NCBI GenBank assembly: GCA_050084515.1
Contig: CM114272.1
Span: 558,001 to 622,000 of the forward strand
Source of the DNA: Blasia pusilla
Lineage: Eukaryota; Marchantiophyta; Marchantiopsida; Blasiales
DNA: 64,000 nt
Reading direction: 5' to 3'
Part shown: one piece after another, positions 56,384 through 64,000 of the stretch
How the letters are laid out: each line of letters starts with the position of its first letter
Numbering within the stretch: the stretch's first letter is position 1
Notes under the pieces: model-generated
The model's database searches: none
Told to the model about the DNA's origin: nothing
The model's input: the letters and a program-made list of their open reading frames with translations, nothing else
Position numbers and translations under genes: made by a program

Positions 56384-57979
56384 TCACTCTAAACTTCGTG
56401 CATAATCACTCGATCACTCAATCTAACATACGACACTCAATCTACACTCTATCATTGAGACGTGTACTATGAGGCAACAAGCGCCGTGGTGCGACAATCG
56501 CCTATCGTCCTATCATCTGATTGACAGGACATACCCTAAACTCTGGACATCCCACACAAGTCTATGTCCCCTAAATCCATACATCAATGATGCTCTTAGC
56601 ATCTGCACAAAACCCAATATTCCCAAATAATTGCCCAATACCGGAATTCCCTCACACATGTAGGGTAAGAGACCAGAATGGGTAACTTGACAATAATGTC
56701 GATGTCGCTCCTCGGCAACTGCAATCTCGATCCCAACTCGGTCGTGAAGACAACTCCTTCAACCAGCAAGTAGTACTCCTCTTGTACTGACGCTGCTCAA
56801 ACCTCCTCGATGTGCGGTGCAGGTCCGGCGGTCCCGTGCGGCACTGGCGCCACAGAACAACTTCAAACGGAACGGAACTCAGGAATGGGGTGCGGCACTC
56901 AGTGGCGTACCATCCTCAATCAACGATTCACACGCTCTCCTCCTTAGTGAAGGAGCGGCTCTGCGATTGAGACGGTATAGTGCTACCATGAGCGGCACGG
57001 CAATTGGCGGTGCGTTGCGGCTATCGGCATCACGGTACGGTACTCGATCGTCGTCGAGTGGCTACCAATCACAACATAGCAGCATGAAATAAAAACTCAA
57101 ATACCATAACCCGAGGTCACCTTCCATCATTGGTTGATGACGAAACTACGATGACGGTGGCATCCACAACAAAGTACGTGGTGGCGGTGCAAGTCACAGA
57201 ATCAACGATCGTCGTGGAAGACCCTCCACTCCGTAATGGCGGCAATGGCAACCAAGGGTGGACAACGGCCAAACGCGGCTCTGAGCAACGCTAGGCAACG
57301 ACGGCGGCCGACGGTGGATGGTGGACTGTTGACGGTGATGATAGACCATTGACGGTTTTCCGTTGACCATTGATGGTGACAGTTGACCGTCGATGGCGGA
57401 CCGTTGATGGTGACTATGATGGCGGTGGTTGGTTTAGGGTTTGAAAAATTTAACCCTAAGAATCTCCTAGCAACGGCAATTTTGCAAGATTGACCATAAC
57501 TTTTTTCTCGCAACTCCAAATTATGCATGGTCTATTGCACAACTTGCACAACTTCACGATCTACGATAGCGTCAAAAAATATTTTGAATCTAACTTCCAG
57601 TAAAAACAAACGGGGACTATCATAAATCCCAACGTCTCTTCTCCTACAAAAATTGGCACTACTTCCGCGTTGATTTGTCCCAACGAAAATGTGAAACCTA
57701 TGAAAATACAAATCAGCAAGCTACATGGTGCTTTTGAGAGCACCAATATGGGGCAACCCACCCCTATAATCAATCCCTATCAGAAATTGGGCAGCGCTTC
57801 CGTGCGCCACTCTCTCACACCAACAATCGGCAAAGGAAACATCACAAGTAAGCGGCTCCTGCTCCAATGAGCACTCCCATAAACCTCTGAATGGGGAATA
57901 CCATCCCCAACTTGCAAAACCAGCGAGTGACCAGCGAGCTCCCCCATGAAGCTCTCTCACTCACTCATTCTCTCTTTGT
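56384..57979 (-). other. Element 2 leader with short degenerate repeats
   Basis: No recognisable gene. 57290-57440 is built from degenerate copies of a ~15-18 bp word (TTGACGGT.GATGGTGAC and relatives), which gives a repetitive translated pattern on the minus strand. No primer binding site of the common tRNA types is apparent after A1. Confidence 0.6.
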
Positions 57980-58496
57980 AAATGAAGATTCAATCTCTCT
58001 CAACACCATAACTCTGAAATGTGTGCATTCTCACATGTCTCTCTCAATGTCAAACCAAACTCACTCTCCTAATGAGAGGCTTGGGTTACACACACAAGGC
58101 AAGTTAGACCATAGCTTTTCTGCCTCATGCCAAGAGGTTCAACAAAGAGAGAATGAGCTCTCAAGCTCTCTCCCTCTTTGAGGTGTATCCCTCCCCTCTC
58201 CCAAGCTCTCTCCATGGTAACCTATGCTCCCAAGTCACCTCCTTGGTTCTTGACTTGATGTAGGAGGTCAAGGGCCACTTACAAAAATAAAAATTTGACC
58301 ATATACTCAAAATAGTACTTACCTAAAATAGTAAGTTCCTCAATATCGCTCCAAATGAGCCGAAACGAAGGGGAAACTTGCTCTCTCAGGTTTTTCCCGG
58401 GCCTCACGAGGTCATCCTTGACCTCCTAAGCCTATCCTCCACTACTCGCAAAGGCGCTCTACTAGATCTCACCAATCTATCCTAAAAGACGTGATA
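57980..58496 (-). repeat. Element 2 terminal repeat A1 (5' end)
   Basis: A1 is about 517 bp, matching A2 (48220-48735). Its first bases read TATCACGTC on the minus strand where A2 has TGTCACGTC, a single transition at the expected TG terminus. It adjoins the target duplication copy at 58497-58500. Confidence 0.9.
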
Positions 58497-58500
58497 ACCT

Positions 58501-59232
58501 CTTTCACAAGATGACCCTCATGTAGAATCGTCTCGGGGGTGAGTTTTCCCACATTGCCCCTTACTCTCCATCGTATTAGTTCATCCATTTCTTGTTGTCG
58601 TCTAGCCATGATACATCACTATGCCCTCCTCCATTGCTCCGTATGGTTTGCCATTTCAACTCTTTGTCTTCTTTGGAGCTCATCTCTAGAAATTGATTCA
58701 TCCACGATCCTCTCCATCTCTCTCTTTAGTCTCTCATCCTCCTCATACTACTCTGTCGCTTCCCCTCCAAAATGTTAAATTCCGATTCCAAATCAAAAGT
58801 GCGTTGGGAATTCGTTATTTAACTCTTGAACTGTGATAGATGAGACATGAGCTCGCTATTATCTAGAGCACTCTCCCCACAAAAGATTATGGGAACAAGG
58901 CAGCTACGTAAAAGGCGATCAGAAATCTCTCCATGCCCATCAAAACTCATATTACGACCTGCATTGAGATCATTCAAAACATCTATTCTATCCTCAAAAG
59001 TCTCCTCCCCCAATTGGACTCACCCTTCATCTTCAGTGTCGTCATGTATCTCCACTTTGGGCGGCCAATTTGTTCTACGTCTATCCAAAGAAGATATTAT
59101 GCCTCTAAGGCTTCTTGACAATTGACCTTGCTCATGACTTGATGACACTTGTCGTGGTAGAACCACTCCTTGCTCTTCTCCATCCGGTTGAGATGATGAT
59201 GGTTGATGCTGATGTCGTGTATATAGGCCCAT
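58501..59232 (-). pseudogene. K2 host gene: middle exons up to the element 2 insertion
   Basis: On the minus strand, coding sense includes SSLDRRRTNWPPKVEIHDDT (59232-59020), DVLNDLNAGRNMSFDGHGEI (59013-58819, paralogous to K1 21711-21484) and a helical, Arg/Glu-rich stretch. It finishes with MARRQQEMDELIRWRVRGN, LTPETILHEGHLVKEV up to 58501, where element 2 begins. Function unknown. The last frame continues in phase beyond the element at 48088. Confidence 0.5.
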
Positions 59233-59265
59233 ACTTCCAAAGTTTGGAGAAGTATGAAGTCTTGG

Positions 59266-59755
59266 TCACTTTAGTTGTGGCGATGGGGATATACTATCTT
59301 GTGCTCTGGGTCTCTTATCTCCTCTCGAAGACTCGTCCTCCACATTGTCATAATGAACCTCCATGTCCTTTATGAACTCAGTGACTTTAAGCTTGACAAA
59401 AACCTTCCTCACTAACTTCCTCTTCTTTGCTAGGAGCTCTTCATAACTTGGAAGGCCATTAAACAAGGCCCAATCCTTCTTCCACTCATCTTCTCCCACT
59501 TTCCTTGCTAATTCTCCAATTGCACGCTCCGGTCACTTGAGTCGCGACTTCTTGAACTCTATTTTTCAAAATATGTGGGTTGATAGCCCTATCCAAGTTT
59601 TCCTTCAATTAATCTTCGATGACGAAAAGTAAGACCGTATTTGTGTTTGCCTTTGCACGCATTGGCTATCTCGATGTATTGGGGGGTTATTCTCCTCTTC
59701 TGTCACCCTCTACATTGTGAGGACTACGGTCTTCATGAGGCAGAAACTCCATCTT
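59266..59755 (-). pseudogene. K2 host gene: charged, helical exon
   Basis: It begins MEFLPHEDRSPHN at 59755 after a pyrimidine-rich acceptor-like stretch, in parallel with K1 (about 22690). It contains LKENLDRAINPHILK and, after a frame change, KKDWALFNGLPSYEELLAKK, RKVFVKLKVTEFIKDMEVH and an acidic SSRGDKRPR tail. The match to K1 22204-22740 defines a conserved block of unknown function. Confidence 0.55.
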
Positions 59756-60076
59756 TTCTTATACCAAAATCCAAAAGGAAAAGGTCATTACAAGAATATT
59801 TCAATAATAGTGACACGATGACACACAATACATCCATGGATCATACATGTGATCATTTACAATCATTCAAAGTCATACATTCACCTTTTTCAATCATGTC
59901 TTATATTTATTGTGGAAAACATACAATCCTCAAACGGATCTACAATCACACTATCGTGGCTAAAAAAATTTCATCACCATGCACTCAACAAGCATATGTA
60001 GATGGTCTTAATCTCGAATCTACATCGTCTACCCCTAGTTTTTTTGCATTTTCTATTAAATATGAAATAACTTACT

Positions 60077-61305
60077 CTAGGCTTTTACGATAAGAGGAGC
60101 TAATGCCCACTTTCGAATCCTCTCTAAATAAGTCCATCTCAAATTCGCGTGGACATCCCTGACAGCGAGCTTGTATATCACATAGTTCAAATTTTTCTCT
60201 ATCATTCCTAGGGCATATATTTCTATGGCAATGCTAAAAAGAAGATTCTTAGGCCTTGCTATCAACTCTAGTGCTATATGCCCAACATGATTCTTTTGTT
60301 CATGCGGCCACCATCTGTGAGGCGAGACTAGACACTCGTCATCCCATGAAGCATTTCCCCAATCTCCAGTCCCAATGTGTGGCTCTAAGTTGGATCCAAA
60401 ATGGATGAAAATGTTCCTAGGATCAACGTCCGTATAAAGAACTCCACGCTTGTGAATTGTCTCCATTGTACCAAGAAGGGCAACCACAAGCTGGATGATA
60501 TTTTATGCCATCGCAAGATATTTGATCTTTTGCAACTCTCTTAAACTTGCCCCTCCGTACTTCAAGGTATGGCATGCTCGCAACCAATTATCAATTCCAA
60601 TATGAATAGATGGCACACGGTAGATCTTCGACCAACCTTCCCACCACGGGAACAATCCCTCGATGTAAGATAGACGCAAACATCTCCTCACGCATTATTG
60701 ATTGTCTTGAATACAACCGAGATTATTCCTTAAACACTTTCATGCAATAGTAAATATCTTCACTAAAGCCAAGGGTTTGGTTTATTTTATAAAAATACAC
60801 GGTTTTATGTAAACTTGACCCCAAAGTATCCTCAAGATCATGTCCTACTACTACATCCTTGTCAAAAATCCACATACATCCACGTGGAACTACCAATGTC
60901 TTTCCCATGAGAGTATTATGCCCCTTAAAAAGACGTTGAGCATTTTTTAACCTCCACTAAATCTTTGTAGTAGAGTTTTCTCTACAATAACAAGCTTCTC
61001 CTTCTTTTATGTCTTGAGATCGACATACACTCTTTCTAAGTTAACACCTTGTTGGGCTCAAAATGCATTTACCCTCTCATCCTCTTTAGCATAGACTTCT
61101 TAGTTCCATGCCTTTGAAACTCTCTTGGAAAATCTTTGCAACTACAAGGTATAGTCATATAACCATCCATACCTCTCGAAATGTAGGATCGCCTCTTCTC
61201 TAATGCAAGTTGGAAAAACCAGTCTAGCCATGCCTCTCTTACAACCATGTTAAATTCAATCTTGGAATTGACTTTGGGCCTCTTGACACTATCACTCAAC
61301 TTCAT
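60077..61305 (-). pseudogene. K2 host gene: N-terminal region and protein kinase domain
   Basis: On the minus strand, MKLSDSVKRPK...REAWLDWFFQLALEKRRSYI (61305-61069) is followed by GVNLERVYVDLKT. The kinase N-lobe (60908-60723) has VVVGHDLEDTLGSSLHKTVY, a weakened glycine loop, and YCMKVFKE. The C-lobe (60691-60077) has LLGTMETIHKRGVLYTDVDP, with catalytic YTDVDPRN in place of HRD, and TGDWGNASW as the DFG equivalent. Then IALELIARP stands in the APE place. Stops and shifts lie between segments. Compared with K1 each copy deviates at different catalytic positions, as expected of paralogues decaying independently or of a divergent kinase family. Confidence 0.7.
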
Positions 61306-61309
61306 TTGG

Positions 61310-61980
61310 TGATCTCATGTTTTCGATGACTCAACTTCACTAAATATATAGCTAAGAGAAAGAAGATAGGAAGATTTCCTACAAAACCAATGAGAGAAAT
61401 CTAAAGGCGAAGATTGGGAAATACCATGAAGATAATAATGGCTCCGTCAATATACACAAGCATGAATGGTGGAATGAGGGATCTAGGGTTTAGGGTTTAC
61501 CAATAAACACGAATAAATGCGCACTCAGATAAGTTTCCTTCATCACTTGCACATCCCCGAAGTGCTAAGGAAAGTCAATAAAACAAATCTAAACTCGAGA
61601 CCATGAATCATAATTCTCAAAATACCAAACAAGTTTAGTGACAAACGAGAATTCCACAATCACAACCTCTCACCTATTGTGGAATCAATTAGAGTTTGTT
61701 TAAGACACAACAAGGAGTGCAAATATCCAAGTTAGTCACAAACAAAATCTAACTATCGTCAAAGGGCATCCAAAGGAATTCCCCAAATTAAATTTCCTAG
61801 TAACTTTGAAAGCCCTTAGATTTCAAGGCACCAATGAAATTTGGAGCCTAATCCAAAAAGCTTTCAAAGAAAAGGAATAAAGACATGAGAAATTAAAGAA
61901 ATTATGAATTAATTAGCCCCAATCACTTGCATATAAGCATTTTGGGCCACACTTGTGGGCCCAAAACTTATGGGTTTTTG
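61310..61980. other. K2 5' flank, shared with K1 flank
   Basis: 61480-61700 matches 24360-24595 upstream of K1 in word order. The rest (61700-61980) is AT-rich without a recognisable feature. Confidence 0.5.
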
Positions 61981-61984
61981 TAAT

Positions 61985-62803
61985 AAACCTAAGTCCGTGT
62001 CCGCGGACTTATGTCTATCCAATGGATAGACATGTCCGTGCAGGCCCGGATACCCACGGCCTCCACGCGGGCCCGCACCACCCGAGCCCGCATCTAGCCC
62101 GAGCCTTCCCGCGCTTGCCTGCCTAGAGCCCGCACTTGCCCGCTCAAAGCCGCACCTCCCCGCCCTAGCCTGCACCTACATGCCTAGAGCCTGCGCCAGC
62201 CCGTTGGGAGCCCTCGCATACCTTGATCCCGCCCCTGCCCGCCTGAAGCCCGCACTTGCCCGCCCTAATCCGCACCTAATCAGCCTTGAGCCCCCGCCTA
62301 TCCGCACCCAGCCCGCACCTGCCCGCCTGGAGCCTACGCCCAATCAGCTTAGTGCTCGCTCTAGCCAGCGCCTGGCCTCCCCAAGTCCACACTTGCCCGC
62401 CTCGAGCCCGCGTTTGAATGCCCTAGCCCGTGCCTGCCCGCTTAGAGCCCGCACATGCCCGGCCAGAGCCCGCACGTGGCTGCCTCGAGCCCACACGTGC
62501 CCGCCTTGAGCCCGCGCATGCCCGCCCAGAGCCTGCGCCCAATTAGCCCGCATCCATTTTTGCGGGCCCTCGAGCCCGCGCCTTGCCTGCCTCGAGCCCG
62601 CATCTGCCCGCTTGGAGCCCGCACCTGCCTGCCCTAGCCCACGCCCAATCACCTTTGAGCTCAAAGCTGATTGGGCGTGGATTGCCTTGCCCGCTTTGCG
62701 GGCCATGCAATGGGTGCGGCCTCCGTCAGCCCGGGTCTAGGTGGCGGGCTCAGGTGCGGACCGGGCATGTTCGGACTTGTCCGTTTCCGTGCAACCTTGC
62801 CTA
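61985..62803 (-). repeat. GC-rich dispersed repeat, expanded copy with a minisatellite core
   Basis: It ends TTTCCGTGCAACCTTGC (62787-62803), the family's terminal motif in reverse orientation. It contains paired GTCCGCGGAC and CATGTCCGTG motifs at 61990-62040. 62040-62700 is a minisatellite of about 17-22 bp units of the form GAGCCCGCACNTGCCCGCCT, more than 30 copies with substitutions. Long open frames on both strands here (Pro/Ala/Arg-rich) are by-products of the repeat composition. Confidence 0.8.
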
Positions 62804-62819
62804 TTTTAGAAGTGGAGAG

Positions 62820-63660
62820 CTAAGTTTGAACTTAGCCTCCGGCCACCAATCAAACACTGCCACATGTCATCACAGGGTTTGTGGGCCGCGGGCCAAGTGC
62901 AGGTTTGGAGGACGAGCCCCAACATGACATCTGGAAGAGCAAGATTGGGCGTTTGGACGACAAGCTAGGCCGGGCTATGGCAGGCTAGCGTGGGCTCTCG
63001 GCGGGCCGCGAGCCCACACGTACGCTAGTCGCGGACTCAGGTGGGCTAGGGGCGGGCTAGGGGCATGCCTCTTACGGGCTTGACGCGACGAATGGGGGCG
63101 CATTGACTAGGCCTGACATAGGCCCAACTTGTCCACGACGTGGAATCGATGCCGACTAGAAATCGGTCGTTAAAAATGAGCGCAATCCCTCTCAATTAAG
63201 AACTTGTATCTAAAAATACTTGTAAAGTGCTAAAAACAGAATATATATATATTCTAGAATCTATTGCAACGTTAGATGTGTGAGAGCACACTCCAATTAA
63301 AAGGGTGTTGAGGTACAACTACAAAGTTTCATTTAAAAAATCTCAATATATTTAGGGCCGTAAATATTTGTTATTTATATTATTATTGGAGAAGCATAAA
63401 TATTTTTTGTTTATATTATTATTTGAGAATGCCTCTTCATATTGAGAATATCCTTGTGGCACTTGCCATTTTGAACCAATAGAATATCCACCTTATAAAT
63501 TGATAGGATCCTTCTAAATTAGTTTTAAAATTACACATTGTAATTCATTATGGGAACTAACTCAAACTTGTGCATTGCACTGGCTTAGGCTCGTATTCAC
63601 TTATTAATAAGTCGTCCTTTTTTATAGATATCATAATTTATTCCATCTAATGATTTCTTT
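62820..63660. other. GC-rich to AT-rich transition, no gene recognised
   Basis: 62880-63110 continues with GGGCTAGG/GCGGGC words related to the preceding repeat. From 63180 the sequence is AT-rich. CTTGTGCATTGCACTGGC near 63569 is partly palindromic and resembles the motif at 42765. Confidence 0.5.
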
Positions 63661-63666
63661 GTAGAC

Positions 63667-64000
63667 TTAGTTCCATGTGTGATTACCATCCTTATTTGAA
63701 TGTGCCTTGTTTCCAATGGTAATATGGATTAAACTTCTTTGCCTTACTCTAGATAGTGCTTCGTACAATTGGCCATGAGAAAATACAAGAGTAGGTAATT
63801 AAATTTCAACTTTTTGCAGAGCTTAATCTTAAAACTTATTAATTGTCACAAAAAAATTGGACTTTTTGTAGAGCTTAACCTTAAAACTTATTAATTGTCA
63901 CAACAAAATTGGACTTTTTGCAGAGCTTAACCTTAAAACTTATTAATTGTCACAACAAAATTGGACGAATAGAAAATTGGAATATGGGCAAACCAATGCG
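63667..64000 (-). pseudogene. Helitron/Pif1-type helicase C-terminus, broken by a 52 bp triplication
   Basis: On the minus strand, the end of a Pif1-like helicase is read: FVVTINK.QG.ALQKV, then LPTLVFSHGQLYEALSRVRQ, SLIHITIGNKAHSNKDGNH and TWN-stop at 63667-63669. HGQLY.ALSRV is the signature of the last helicase motif in Helitron Rep-helicases. The segment encoding FVVTINK..G.ALQKV is present three times in tandem (52 bp units starting 63810, 63862 and 63914), each with internal stops. Since 52 is not a multiple of three, the frame is lost. Only the C-terminus lies in the window. Confidence 0.8.

Larger units (their letters stand above)
48089..58496 (-). mobile_element. Retroelement 2: second gypsy-like element with DNA methyltransferase, PHD finger and split terminal repeats
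   Basis: This is a 10,408 bp element on the minus strand flanked by ACCT at 48085-48088 and 58497-58500. Read on the minus strand the order is A1 (58496-57980), leader, Gag, linker, protease, DNMT3-like domain, reverse transcriptase, RNase H, integrase, PHD finger, polypurine tract, B1, AC, A2, B2. The proteins are clearly related to those of element 1. Block A is a different sequence apart from TGTCA, so it is another subfamily. Stops occur in the polymerase active site (Tyr of YIDD replaced by TAA) and elsewhere. Unlike element 1 it is not internally inverted, so it serves as the reference for the ancestral order. Confidence 0.88.

Noticed and set aside
57290-57440. Coding repeat in the element 2 leader
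   Set aside because: Degenerate short words in non-constant phase lie upstream of Gag. No support for translation.
62180-62927. Long Pro/Ala/Arg-rich open frames on both strands
   Set aside because: They are produced by the GCCCGC minisatellite, with open frames in several phases and no conserved domain.

Overview
The window is eukaryotic, repeat-rich and gene-poor, with the look of a large streptophyte genome. It holds split coding exons with GT splice donors, a hAT and a Mutator-type transposase relic, a Helitron-type helicase end, several satellite arrays, and two decayed Ty3/gypsy-like retroelements. Both retroelements carry a cytosine-5 DNA methyltransferase domain. From memory, retrotransposon-borne methyltransferases have been reported in charophyte algae and dinoflagellates, so I suspect a charophyte (Chara-like) genome. 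That placement is inference.

Layout. 0.3-2.7 kb: a 330-355 bp tandem array with CT-rich stretches. 2.9-3.4 kb: a possible copia-type LTR end. 3.4-6.5 kb: AT-rich spacer. 6.5-9.3 kb: a ~205 bp satellite array. 9.7-24.2 kb: a minus-strand kinase-containing host gene (K1), split by retroelement 1 (10138-19513, plus strand). 24.6 kb: a GC-rich dispersed repeat. 25.1-26.4 kb: Mutator-like transposase. 28.2-30.6 kb: hAT transposase with tRNA-derived SINE-like sequence at its end. 31.6-34.9 kb: an intact 418-codon orphan gene plus two broken partial copies. 35.1-35.3 kb: a chimeric scrap of the retroelement 1 family. 37-47.5 kb: inverted repeats, minisatellites, duplicated blocks, GC-rich repeats and a ~180 bp satellite. 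48.1-58.5 kb: retroelement 2 (minus strand), inserted in a second kinase gene copy (K2, 58.5-61.3 kb). 62-62.8 kb: a GC-rich repeat with an expanded minisatellite. Right edge: C-terminus of a Helitron/Pif1-type helicase containing a 52 bp triplication.

The main result concerns the two retroelements. Both read Gag(CCHC) - protease - DNMT3-like methyltransferase - reverse transcriptase - RNase H - integrase - PHD finger. Their termini are not ordinary LTR pairs. Each starts with block A1 and ends with B1-NN-A2-B2, a split direct repeat order familiar from PAT/Ngaro tyrosine-recombinase elements, yet these elements encode a gypsy-type DDE integrase. Three things support the A1-to-B2 limits in both copies: a 4 bp target duplication (AAGA; ACCT), TG...CA-type ends, and the fact that removing the element plus one duplication copy rejoins the interrupted host exon in frame. 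Both copies are decayed by stops and frameshifts. Element 1 also carries a ~1.18 kb internal inversion spanning RNase H and the integrase zinc-binding region.
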